A stretch of 64,000 nucleotides of DNA, from NCBI GenBank assembly GCA_038242155.1, contig JBBSSM010000002.1:116696-180695 (forward strand), in the 5' to 3' direction. This document shows positions 52,753-60,070 of this stretch, piece after piece. The DNA is from Specibacter sp038242155 (lineage in GTDB: Bacteria > Actinomycetota > Actinomycetes > Actinomycetales > Micrococcaceae). Within the stretch, counting starts at the first letter, position 1; the number at the start of each line of letters is the position of its first letter. The position numbers were made by a program, and so were the translations under genes. The notes below the pieces were generated by a model. That model was given only the letters and a program-made list of their open reading frames with translations, ran no database searches and was not told the DNA's origin.

Positions 52753-54156
52753 GTGGTTCTCTTTTCACTCGTTGCCTCGCACTCAGACCTTGATCTAGAA
52801 ACCGTTGCACGCCTCAGCGCGGGTGCAGCGGCAGTCAGTGCTGAGCTGACGCATACTGCCAATGACGTTGCCGGTCTCGTCACGCTGGCCACCTGCAACC
52901 GCTATGAACTCTACGCACAGGCGCCCAGCGCAGATCATGTGGAATCCGCCCGCAGCAGCATTGTTGCTGCCATTAGCTCGCACACGGGACTGACGGAAGC
53001 GGAAGTCTCGGCCGCCTTGATCACCCATGTGGGCCCCGAGGTGCCGCGTCACCTCTTTGCCGTCAGCACCGGTCTGGATTCGGCAGTGGTGGGTGAGCGT
53101 GAAATTGCCGGTCAGGTGCGCCGCGCGTTGAGCTCCGCCGAGGAGCAGGGTGTCACCACACCTCCTTTGGTACGCCTTTTTCAAGCTGCAGCGAAGACGG
53201 CCAAGGACGTCGGTGCGCAAACGGCGCTGGGCCGCCGCGGCATGTCCATTGTCTCCGTGGCGTTGGATCTGGCGGCCGAGCTGCAGGATGATTTTGTTGC
53301 CGCCAACTCCGCCGGCGGCGCGCCCGACAACGCCCCGGGCAGCAAGCTGGGCGTCATTCACCCCGGTCCGCTCGCTGGCAAAACAGCCGTCTTATTTGGT
53401 ACCGGCGCCTACGCCGGAGCGGCCATGGCGCAACTTATTCAACGTGGCTGCACGGATATTTTTGTCTACTCCGGCTCAGGCCGGGCAGAGACCTTCACCG
53501 CCTCCCGCGGCGGCACGGCGGTCAATGATGCAACACTTCCGGCGGCCGTAGCCCAGGCTGCACTGCTCGTTGGCTGCAGCGGCTCCGAGCACAGGATCAC
53601 CGGGGACGACCTGGCCCGGATGCGTCAAGAGACGTCACGCCAACTAACCGCCATTGATTTAGCCCTGACCCATGACTTTACCCCGGACGTGGCGCAGCTG
53701 CCCGGGGTGGATTTGCTGACCTTGGAAACTGTGCGCCAGGCAGCTCCCGGCGAACAGGAATCCACCCTTGCCGAGGCCGCCGCCCTCGTGGCTGAAGCGA
53801 CCCAAAAGTTTGAGGACACCCAGAACGCGCGCGCCCTGGACCATGCCATTGTGGCTCTTCGCCGGCACACCATGGGGGTGCTGGATGATGAGCTGGCGAA
53901 GGTGCGCAAGCAACACGGCTGCACTGCCGCCACCGCCGAAGTGGAATTTGCCATGCGCCGCATGGTCAAGCAGCTGCTGCACGTGCCCACCGTCAGGGCC
54001 AAGGAGCTGGCGGCAGCCGGTGACGCCGAAAGCTATTTGGCGGCCCTGGATGTCCTCTACGGACTGCAGGTCTCCCCCGAGGTGATTGGCGCAACCGTTG
54101 CCGCATCCACAGCACCTGTGGCGACAGCACCCGCAGTGACAGCAGCCAGCGCCTAA
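52753..54156 (+). CDS. hemA: glutamyl-tRNA reductase
   Basis: A 467-residue NADPH-dependent enzyme that commits glutamyl-tRNA to haem synthesis. The catalytic Cys is in 'TLATCNRYELYAQ', followed by 'HLFAVSTGLDSAVVGEREIAGQVRRAL', the Rossmann loop 'AVLFGTGAYAGAAMAQLIQRG' and the C-terminal dimerisation helix 'AMRRMVKQLLHVPTVRAKELAA'. It is divergent from hemE, with both promoters in the 158-base gap. GTG start. The gene ends in an Ala/Thr/Pro-rich tail and its stop lies in a 16-bp tandem duplication. Confidence 0.95.
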   Translation: MVLFSLVASHSDLDLETVARLSAGAAAVSAELTHTANDVAGLVTLATCNRYELYAQAPSADHVESARSSIVAAISSHTGLTEAEVSAALITHVGPEVPRHLFAVSTGLDSAVVGEREIAGQVRRALSSAEEQGVTTPPLVRLFQAAAKTAKDVGAQTALGRRGMSIVSVALDLAAELQDDFVAANSAGGAPDNAPGSKLGVIHPGPLAGKTAVLFGTGAYAGAAMAQLIQRGCTDIFVYSGSGRAETFTASRGGTAVNDATLPAAVAQAALLVGCSGSEHRITGDDLARMRQETSRQLTAIDLALTHDFTPDVAQLPGVDLLTLETVRQAAPGEQESTLAEAAALVAEATQKFEDTQNARALDHAIVALRRHTMGVLDDELAKVRKQHGCTAATAEVEFAMRRMVKQLLHVPTVRAKELAAAGDAESYLAALDVLYGLQVSPEVIGATVAASTAPVATAPAVTAASA

Positions 54157-54174
54157 TCCAGCCAGCGCCTAATC
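54143..54174. repeat. perfect tandem 16-bp duplication holding two stop codons
   Basis: 54143-54158 and 54159-54174 are identical. The first copy carries the hemA TAA, the second supplies the moeZ TAG on the other strand (54169-54171). Confidence 0.85.
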
Positions 54175-55401
54175 CCGTACCCCGGGCGGTACCGCAGGAC
54201 TGCCCTGGCCGTTGCCACCCTTCTGGTCAGCGTGCCAGGCATCAATACCGCCCTGCAAATGCACCACATTGGCAAACCCGGCAGCACGCAGGCGGGTCAG
54301 GGCCTCTGCCGAGCGCGTCCCCGCCTTGCAATGCAGGATCAACGGCACCCCCTGCGGCAGCTGACCCAGGGCCGAGCCGTCACGGATCCCGCCCAGGGGC
54401 ACCAGCACTGATCCGGGAATCCGTGAAATTTCATATTCCACCGGCTCCCGGACATCAATGAGCGCGAAGTTATCCGCACCCTGATCCCGGCGGGCCAGGC
54501 GGGTGGCGAGCTGGCCTGCTGAGAGAAGATCGACGTCGTCCATGGCGGCGGGGCTAAGACCGCAAAACACCTCGTAGTCAACGAGTCCGGTGATGGGCGC
54601 GGCGGCGGGGTCCTTGGAGATGCGGATTTCCCGCCAGCGTGCCGTGAGGGCGTCGAAGATGAGCAGCCGGCCCAGGAGGGTTTGTCCCACGCCGGTAATG
54701 AGTTTGACGGCCTCGGTAACCATCATGGCGCCAATGGAGGCGCACAGCATGCCAAAAACGCCGCCTTCAGCGCAGGACGGCACGGTGCCGGGGGCTGGGG
54801 GTTCCGGATAGAGATCGCGGTAGTTGGGGCCGTGCTTGTCCCAAAAGACGCTGACCTGGCCGTCAAAACGTAGAATTGAGCCCCACACATAGGGTTTGCC
54901 GAGGATGGCTGCTGCATCATTGACTAGGTAGCGGGTGGCGAAGTTGTCGGCCCCGTCGAGGATGACGTCGTAGTTGGCAAAGAGTTCCAGGGCGTTGCTG
55001 GCGTCCAGGTGCACCTCATGCAAACGCACGTCAATGCCCGGGTTGAGTTCAAGGATGGAATCCCTGGCGGATTCCAATTTGCTGCGCCCCAAATCCGTGA
55101 CGCCATGAATGACCTGCCGTTGCAGGTTGCTGAGCTCCACGGTGTCATCGTCAACTATGCCGAGCATGCCCACACCGGCTGCGGCCAGATACAGCAACGC
55201 CGGAGAACCCAATCCCCCGGCACCAATGACCAATACCCGCGCATTTCGCAGGCGGCGCTGGCCCACCAAACCAATTTCCGGCATGAGGGCATGCCGGGAA
55301 TAACGCTCCAGTTCCTGCAGGTCCAATGCCGGACCCGGCTCCACGAGGGGAGCAAGCGTAACTGCGGAAGGGGCGGACGGAGATTGTCGCAATGAAACCA
55401 T
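54169..55401 (-). CDS. moeZ: adenylyltransferase/sulfurtransferase MoeZ (E1 + rhodanese)
   Basis: A 410-residue fusion. An E1-type domain (about 25-270) has 'VLVIGAGGLGSPALLYLAAAGVGMLGIVDDDTVELSNLQRQVIHG' and 'ILDGADNFATRYLVNDAA'. A C-terminal rhodanese domain (about 300-400) has the active-site Cys in 'LILHCKAGTRSAEAL'. Such proteins adenylate the C-terminal Gly of sulfur carriers and pass sulfur to them; in mycobacteria MoeZ serves CysO and MoaD2. The usual two CxxC zinc pairs of MoeB are not seen. ATG 55401 chosen because TAGATT lies seven bases upstream; ThiS in this window is another potential client. Confidence 0.9.
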   Translation of the reverse strand: MVSLRQSPSAPSAVTLAPLVEPGPALDLQELERYSRHALMPEIGLVGQRRLRNARVLVIGAGGLGSPALLYLAAAGVGMLGIVDDDTVELSNLQRQVIHGVTDLGRSKLESARDSILELNPGIDVRLHEVHLDASNALELFANYDVILDGADNFATRYLVNDAAAILGKPYVWGSILRFDGQVSVFWDKHGPNYRDLYPEPPAPGTVPSCAEGGVFGMLCASIGAMMVTEAVKLITGVGQTLLGRLLIFDALTARWREIRISKDPAAAPITGLVDYEVFCGLSPAAMDDVDLLSAGQLATRLARRDQGADNFALIDVREPVEYEISRIPGSVLVPLGGIRDGSALGQLPQGVPLILHCKAGTRSAEALTRLRAAGFANVVHLQGGIDAWHADQKGGNGQGSPAVPPGVRD

Positions 55402-55408
55402 AGTGCTT

Positions 55409-55414
55409 AATCTA
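55409..55414 (-). promoter_or_regulatory. -10 element of leaderless moeZ
   Basis: On the minus strand TAGATT, seven bases, ATG 55401. Confidence 0.5.
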
Positions 55415-55466
55415 GCCCTGAAAGCCACCATTAGCCGATTACTGGTCGGTAGAATGTCACGAACGC

Positions 55467-55490
55467 TTAGTACACAAAAATTTAGTACAC
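55467..55490. repeat. direct repeat TTAGTACAC upstream of tetR
   Basis: Two copies of TTAGTACAC (55467-55475 and 55482-55490) 15 bases apart, each with a central GTAC, within the moeZ-tetR divergent gap. Possible autoregulatory operator of the TetR protein; untested. Confidence 0.4.
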
Positions 55491-55523
55491 CGAAAATGGG
55501 CATCGCAGGGAAAGGCAGCCGTC

Positions 55524-56162
55524 ATGACTTTGGATCCCCACGCCAAGGGGCGCATCGCACACAGGGGGCAGGCCAACCGCATGCCCAAGGATGAGCGCCG
55601 CCTGCAATTACTCGCTGCCGCTTTGGAAGTGTTCGTCAACCATGGGTACCACGGGGCGGCCATGGATGAGATTGCGGAAACGGCCAAGGTCAGCAAACCG
55701 GTGCTGTATCAACACTTCCCCAGCAAACGCGAGCTGTACCTTGCCCTGCTGGACAGCCATTTGGAGTCCCTCACCACCTTGTTGGTGGCGGCGTTGAACT
55801 CCACCACAGACAATAAACTGCGGGTCCAGGCCACCATGAAGGCCTACTTTCACTTTGTTGCCCATGACGACCAGGCCCACCGGCTGGTCTTTGAATCGGA
55901 TCTTGTCAATGATCCGGAAGTGGCGGCGCGGCTGGAAAAGTTCAATGCCAGCTACTCCGATGCCATTGGCAAAGTCATCGCCGAAGACACCAGGCTGGCA
56001 CCTGTGGAGGCCACCTTGTTGGGCCGGACCCTGGCCGGCATGGCCCAGATCAGCGCCCGCTACTGGCTGGAGGCCAATGGGGACCTGGACATCGATGTGG
56101 CCAGCGATTTGGTCTACCGTTTAGCTTGGCGCGGAATCAGCCGCTTCCCCAAGGAATCCTGA
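55524..56162 (+). CDS. TetR/AcrR family transcriptional regulator
   Basis: A 212-residue regulator. The DNA-binding domain (about 22-70) contains 'LLAAALEVFVNHGYHGAAMDEIAETAKVSKPVLYQHFPSKRELYLALL', and the rest is helical ligand/dimer domain. AGGG/AAAGG lies upstream of ATG 55524. Gene order moeZ - tetR - DUF3107 recalls Rv3206c-Rv3208A of M. tuberculosis. The ligand and regulon are unknown. Confidence 0.92.
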   Translation: MTLDPHAKGRIAHRGQANRMPKDERRLQLLAAALEVFVNHGYHGAAMDEIAETAKVSKPVLYQHFPSKRELYLALLDSHLESLTTLLVAALNSTTDNKLRVQATMKAYFHFVAHDDQAHRLVFESDLVNDPEVAARLEKFNASYSDAIGKVIAEDTRLAPVEATLLGRTLAGMAQISARYWLEANGDLDIDVASDLVYRLAWRGISRFPKES

Positions 56163-56224
56163 GCCCCTGGCCCTACAGTGGTTTATACCAACTTTCACCA
56201 GCAGCACGCACCGAGGAGACACCT

Positions 56225-56449
56225 GTGGAAATCAAGATCGGCATCCAAAATGTCAGCCGTGAAATCGTCCTTGAATCCGAGCAGAACGCCGACGACGTCG
56301 CCGCCCTGGTCTCGGAGGCCCTGTCCAAAGGCACCGAGTTGCGTCTCAATGACGACAAGGGACGCATAATCATTATTCCCGGCCAGGCCCTCGGGTACGT
56401 GGAATTGGGCGGCGAAAAGCCCCGCGGCGTGGGCTTCGCCGCACTATAA
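56225..56449 (+). CDS. DUF3107 family small protein
   Basis: A 74-residue actinobacterial protein of DUF3107 (TB9.4-like): 'EIKIGIQNVSREIVLESEQ', 'VAALVSEALSKGTELRLNDDKGRIIIIPG' and 'LGYVELG'. Function unknown. GTG 56225 has GGAGA upstream; the open frame extends back to 56126, over the tetR end. It follows tetR by 62 bases and is likely co-transcribed. Confidence 0.88.
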   Translation: MEIKIGIQNVSREIVLESEQNADDVAALVSEALSKGTELRLNDDKGRIIIIPGQALGYVELGGEKPRGVGFAAL

Positions 56450-56484
56450 AGCACCGCTGGGTCCAGCAGAGACGGAGTTTAGCC

Positions 56485-56790
56485 ATGGTTGCACTTGTCA
56501 TCATTGCCCTGGCGTCAGCTGCCTTAGGCGCCCTGGCGTGGGCAGTAAACAAGAACCGACATGCCTTGGGCGCCGTTCTCCCCGCTGGCGCGGCCGTGAC
56601 AGCATCACTGCTGGTCTGGATCATTACCATGGCGCTGGGCCTGGATGAACGTTCGGCCACCGCCTGGATTCCCTGGGTTGTTTCCATCGTGGCAGGCGGC
56701 GCGGCTGCCTGGGCCACAGCCCTGGTGGTGGGCCGCAGCCGCGCGGCCCACCACCTTAAACGCACCACTGAAATCCTCGCCATGCATTGA
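56485..56790 (+). CDS. small membrane protein, function unknown
   Basis: A 101-residue protein with three hydrophobic helices (about 3-20, 28-50, 62-84) and a basic C-terminus ('GRSRAAHHLKRTTEILAMH'). No recognised family. A GGAG lies about 9 bases before ATG. Located 35 bases behind the DUF3107 gene, so probably the third gene of that operon. Confidence 0.75.
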   Translation: MVALVIIALASAALGALAWAVNKNRHALGAVLPAGAAVTASLLVWIITMALGLDERSATAWIPWVVSIVAGGAAAWATALVVGRSRAAHHLKRTTEILAMH

Positions 56791-56809
56791 TGCACCCATG
56801 CATTGATGC
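56781..56809. repeat. 13-bp direct repeat at the 3' end of the small membrane protein gene
   Basis: CATGCATTGATGC occurs at 56781-56793 and 56797-56809. The first copy includes the TGA stop. The convergent PCD/VOC gene ends at 56817. Confidence 0.8.
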
Positions 56810-56816
56810 GCCGGTG

Positions 56817-57485
56817 TTAGATGTTTTCATCCGTGGCATCGTCACTGGCCTCAGTGCAAATACACAACCGGTTGCCCTGCGCGTCACTGACCACTGTCCA
56901 GCTGGGGGCATGGGCGTGATCCAGGGATCCGCCAGCCTCCTCAACAGCTGCCAGCGCTGCGGCGCGCTCACTCAAGGGCACATTGACGTCCACGTGGATG
57001 CGGTTGGCATTGGGTGAGTCCGTCTGTTGAAACCACACCGCGGGGCCCCGGCCCTGCGGATCAAAAAGACTGCCATCCTCCTCCGCCCCGTAACCGAATC
57101 CCGCCTGCCACACCTTGCTGATGGCTGCGGGGTCGGCGGTGTCAATGGCCAAATCATAGGTGCGAATCAGCTCTGTCCGCGCACGGGCCTGCATCCCGGT
57201 GGCAGCTGCGGAGATGGCGTGGGCCAGTGCCACGTCGCGGGCCGTGACTTTCCGGCCCGCATCATGGGAAAGCGTGGAAACATACAGGGTGTCGTACCGC
57301 CAATCCACATCCGGGTGGTGATTGTGCTGCTGGGCCAGGTTTCCAATGACTGCCAGTAATTCCAAGGCAGCGGCCGACGTCGGGCACGTGTAGGCGGCGT
57401 GCAGGGACCCCAAATACCGCCAGTGCGGCAGCTCCTCCAATGCCCCGTCAATGTCGGGGCGGGTCAAAATATCCTGTGCACCCAT
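56817..57485 (-). CDS. pterin-4a-carbinolamine dehydratase-like / VOC fusion protein
   Basis: 222 residues in two parts. The N-terminal 95 residues look like pterin carbinolamine dehydratase: 'HWRYLGSLHAAYTCPT' and 'GNLAQQHNHHPDVDWRYDTLYVSTLSHDAGRKVTARDVALA', with the HNHHPD His pair. Residues about 105-215 resemble a glyoxalase/VOC-type domain ('NRIHVDVNVPLSERAAALAAVEEAGGS' ... 'WTVVSDAQGNRLCIC'). AAGGAG precedes ATG 57485. It is the last gene of the thiO-thiS-thiG transcript, 16 bases past thiG. The pterin link to thiamine synthesis is not obvious. Confidence 0.82.
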   Translation of the reverse strand: MGAQDILTRPDIDGALEELPHWRYLGSLHAAYTCPTSAAALELLAVIGNLAQQHNHHPDVDWRYDTLYVSTLSHDAGRKVTARDVALAHAISAAATGMQARARTELIRTYDLAIDTADPAAISKVWQAGFGYGAEEDGSLFDPQGRGPAVWFQQTDSPNANRIHVDVNVPLSERAAALAAVEEAGGSLDHAHAPSWTVVSDAQGNRLCICTEASDDATDENI

Positions 57486-57501
57486 GGCACGCTCCTTATT
57501 T

Positions 57502-58371
57502 TTACAGCTCCGGAAGGCCGGTCATGGCCGATGACGCCAGGGCGTGGGTCCGCTTGGGAATGCGGCCGCCCAGAGCTGCCAGTCTGCCAGCTATGACGCC
57601 GTGTTTGAAGGCCTCTGCCATGACCGCCGGATTTTGCGCCCGGGTCACGGCAGTGGCCAACAGCACGGCGTCACAGCCAAGCTCCATGGCCAAGGCGGCG
57701 TCGGACGCGGTGCCAATGCCGGCGTCGAGCACCACGGGAATGGCCGCCCGGGACACAATGAGCTCAATATTGTGGGGGTTGAGGATGCCCAGCCCCGTGC
57801 CAATGGGTGCACCCAGCGGCATGACGGCAGCCGCCCCCATGTGCTCCAAACGCAGGGCCAAAACGGGGTCATCGTTGGTATAGGCAAAGACCTTAAACCC
57901 CCGGTTGACCAGCTGCTCCGTGGCATCGGCCAGTTCCAGGGCATCCGGCAGCAGGGTGTGTTCGTCGGCAATGACTTCCAGCTTCACCCAGTCGGTTTCC
58001 AACGCCTCACGGGCCAGTTCGGCTGTCATGACAGCTTCCCTTGCCGTAAAACAGCCGGCCGTATTGGGCAACACCCGTATGTTGTGCTCCAGCAACAGTT
58101 TAAACAAGTTGGTGCCGCCGCCAGCGGCCTCATCCACACTGTAGCGGCGCATTGCCACGGTGGTCAGCTCCGTGCCCGAGGCAAGCAGGGCAGTACCCAG
58201 CCCTGACAGGCTGGGTGCGCCGCCCGTTCCCATGATGAGACGCGAATTAAGGCTCACCCCGGCAATGACCAGGGGATCCAAGGGGGCAGTATTTTTAGTC
58301 AAGGGATTCACTTTCTTCACAATGGGTGCTGCTTTGATGCCAGGGTCGGTGTACAGGGCACGCTCAGCCAC
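57502..58371 (-). CDS. thiG: thiazole synthase
   Basis: A 289-residue TIM-barrel enzyme forming the thiazole phosphate of thiamine from deoxyxylulose phosphate, dehydroglycine and ThiS thiocarboxylate. 'SRLIMGTGGAPSL', the Schiff-base Lys in 'DWVKLEVIADEHTLLPD', 'MPLGAPIGTGLGILNP' and the phosphate loop 'VVLDAGIGTASDAALAMELGCDAVLLATAV' are present. GTG start; it overlaps the end of thiS by 8 bases. The first 30 residues are an extension. Confidence 0.95.
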   Translation of the reverse strand: MAERALYTDPGIKAAPIVKKVNPLTKNTAPLDPLVIAGVSLNSRLIMGTGGAPSLSGLGTALLASGTELTTVAMRRYSVDEAAGGGTNLFKLLLEHNIRVLPNTAGCFTAREAVMTAELAREALETDWVKLEVIADEHTLLPDALELADATEQLVNRGFKVFAYTNDDPVLALRLEHMGAAAVMPLGAPIGTGLGILNPHNIELIVSRAAIPVVLDAGIGTASDAALAMELGCDAVLLATAVTRAQNPAVMAEAFKHGVIAGRLAALGGRIPKRTHALASSAMTGLPEL

Positions 58372-58603
58372 CCTGGACGGCCGTCACAATTTCCAGCGAA
58401 TCGGCGGGCTCCACGGCTGTCCTTGACCATTGGCTGCGGGGCACCAGGGCCGCGTTGCGGGCAACAGCAACACCGAGCCTGCCGCCGTCGGCCGCCTGGC
58501 CATTGTCCAGCAGTGTCCGGCCCGTGGTGGCCGTCACAAGATCAGCCACAGTGGTTCCGAGGTCAACATTGCGGGCTGCGCCGTTAAGTTCAATGCGGTT
58601 CAT
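58364..58603 (-). CDS. thiS: sulfur carrier protein ThiS
   Basis: A 79-residue beta-grasp carrier ending in Gly-Gly ('IVTAVQGG'), the tail that is adenylated and thiocarboxylated. 'RIELNGAARNV' and 'LGVAVARNAALVPRSQW' are typical. It overlaps thiO (ATGA) and thiG. No dedicated ThiF is in the operon; MoeZ at 54-55 kb or the E1-like protein at 26-27 kb might serve. Confidence 0.93.
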   Translation of the reverse strand: MNRIELNGAARNVDLGTTVADLVTATTGRTLLDNGQAADGGRLGVAVARNAALVPRSQWSRTAVEPADSLEIVTAVQGG

Positions 58604-59937
58604 GAGAGCTCCTGTTGTACGGGCCCACTAAGTGCTGGGCTGAGGGTGGGTGAAAAACGGTCGGGGCGAAATTGGGTCCAGGCCAGGTCGGTAATGTCGC
58701 CTAAAAGTTGCCGGCATACCTGCCCGGCAATGGCCGTCAGCAGCACCCCGTGGCGGAAAAAGCCGGTGGCAATGATGAGCCCGGCAATGTCCTTGCCTTG
58801 GGGGCCCGCCACCCGACCCAGCAAGGGCGCATTGTCAGGGGTGCCCGGCCGGGCCCGGGCCGTGCATTCCAGCAGTTCCAGCTCGGCCACGGCGGGCAGC
58901 AGCACCTGGGCGTCCCGGAGCAACTGCGCCACTCCCCCGGCACTGACTCCTGAGAGGTGGTCCTCGCGGCTGGTGGCCCCAATGACCACCGTGCCGTCGT
59001 CACGGGGCACAATGTACACCGGCAGGCCCCGCACCATGCCGCGAATGGTGTGCGTGGTCAGGGGATGCAAATGGTCGGGGACGCGCAGACGTAAAATATC
59101 GCCATAAACCGGCCGCAGCGGCAAAACCAGTCCGTCCGGCAGCTCTGTCAGGGCGCTTGCACCGAGCCCATTGGCCACAATGACTTCCTGGGCGTGGAGC
59201 ACCCGCCCGTCCGCCAGCACGACGCCGGTGACCTTGGCTGACTTGCCGGCACGCCCGGCGTCGTCATCCCACAGCAAACCTTCGGCGCGTTGGTCAATAA
59301 ACGTCTCCGCTGCCCCGCTGTGACCGCGCGCGGCTGCTGTTTCCATCAGGCGCCGGCGAAGCACGGCGGCGGTGGCCCGGGGATCAAGCTGATGGTCGGC
59401 GGCTATGCGCAGGGCACATGATATTTGCGGCCCCAGCAGTGGTTCCGCGGCCCGGGCGGCACGGATGCTCAGCTGCTCCACCGCCAATCCATGGCTCAAC
59501 TGCACCCCGCGCAGATCGGCGAGCGCCTGCCGGTCCGCGGCATCGGCACCCACCACGAGGGTCGGCGTCGTACGGAATCCGGTCTCCGGCATGGCTGGCG
59601 CGTCATGGGAAGACGCATCAAGCGAGGGTGCCGCAAGTGAGGCGAGAAGGCCGGGCCACAGGGCAGCGGAGGCGAGCATAAAGTCCAGCAGGGGTTCTTC
59701 TTGAAAGTGGAGCTCGCTGACGGCTGCCAGCATGCCGGCGGCTGCGTAAGTGGCGCCGGTGACGGGTGCGGGGTCAATGATGGTGACCCGGCGCCCGGAG
59801 CGTTGCGCTTCCCAGGCAATGCCAAGGCCCACAATGCCGCCGCCAATGACCGCCACATCAGTGCTGAGGGCGGCCGCGTGCCCGGCGCTGCCCTGTGAGG
59901 ATGGGGAATCCACATTCCCGGACATGGAAGATGCCAC
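58600..59937 (-). CDS. thiO: glycine oxidase ThiO
   Basis: A 445-residue FAD-dependent DAO-family oxidase making dehydroglycine for ThiG. 'DVAVIGGGIVGLGIAWEAQRSGRRVTIIDP' is the FAD loop; 'GATYAAAGMLAAVSEL' and 'TGFFRHGVLLTAIAGQVCRQLL' are ThiO-type. GTG 59937 uses AAGGAAAG at the riboswitch 3' edge. First gene of the operon. Confidence 0.93.
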   Translation of the reverse strand: MASSMSGNVDSPSSQGSAGHAAALSTDVAVIGGGIVGLGIAWEAQRSGRRVTIIDPAPVTGATYAAAGMLAAVSELHFQEEPLLDFMLASAALWPGLLASLAAPSLDASSHDAPAMPETGFRTTPTLVVGADAADRQALADLRGVQLSHGLAVEQLSIRAARAAEPLLGPQISCALRIAADHQLDPRATAAVLRRRLMETAAARGHSGAAETFIDQRAEGLLWDDDAGRAGKSAKVTGVVLADGRVLHAQEVIVANGLGASALTELPDGLVLPLRPVYGDILRLRVPDHLHPLTTHTIRGMVRGLPVYIVPRDDGTVVIGATSREDHLSGVSAGGVAQLLRDAQVLLPAVAELELLECTARARPGTPDNAPLLGRVAGPQGKDIAGLIIATGFFRHGVLLTAIAGQVCRQLLGDITDLAWTQFRPDRFSPTLSPALSGPVQQELS

Positions 59938-59944
59938 GTGCTTT

Positions 59945-60050
59945 CCTTCCCTACGCCGGCATGACCCGGATCAGGTTCCACGCCCTCAAGGGGCGAATGT
60001 CGGTCGGCGCATGGGGCGCCCTCTCAGCCAGCTTCACTGGCTCCCGCGGT
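59945..60050 (-). ncRNA. TPP riboswitch (thiamine pyrophosphate aptamer)
   Basis: On the minus strand, in order: ACCGCGGGAGCC, the GGCTGAGAGGG core, a variable stem, then ACCTGATCCGGGTCATGCCGGCGTAGGGAAGG, split here as 'ACCTGATCCGGGTCATGCCG' and 'GCGTAGGGAAGG'. These are the conserved THI-box blocks. The last bases GGGAAGG reach into the Shine-Dalgarno of thiO 8 bases before its GTG, so ligand binding most likely blocks translation of thiO, with coupled loss of thiS and thiG. Confidence 0.95.
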
Positions 60051-60057
60051 ACTGCAC

Positions 60058-60064
60058 TAGTCTA
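60058..60064. promoter_or_regulatory. overlapping divergent -10 elements of thiE (+) and thiO (-)
   Basis: On the plus strand TAGTCT (60058-60063) stands seven bases before ATG 60071 of thiE (leaderless). On the minus strand TAGACT (60064-60059) ends about 8 bases before the first riboswitch base. The two boxes share five bases, so the two promoters should exclude each other. Confidence 0.5.
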
Positions 60065-60070
60065 TGAGAC

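Noticed and set aside
55467..55490. Insertion-sequence target duplication
   Set aside because: The 9-bp copies are only 6 bases apart with no element between.
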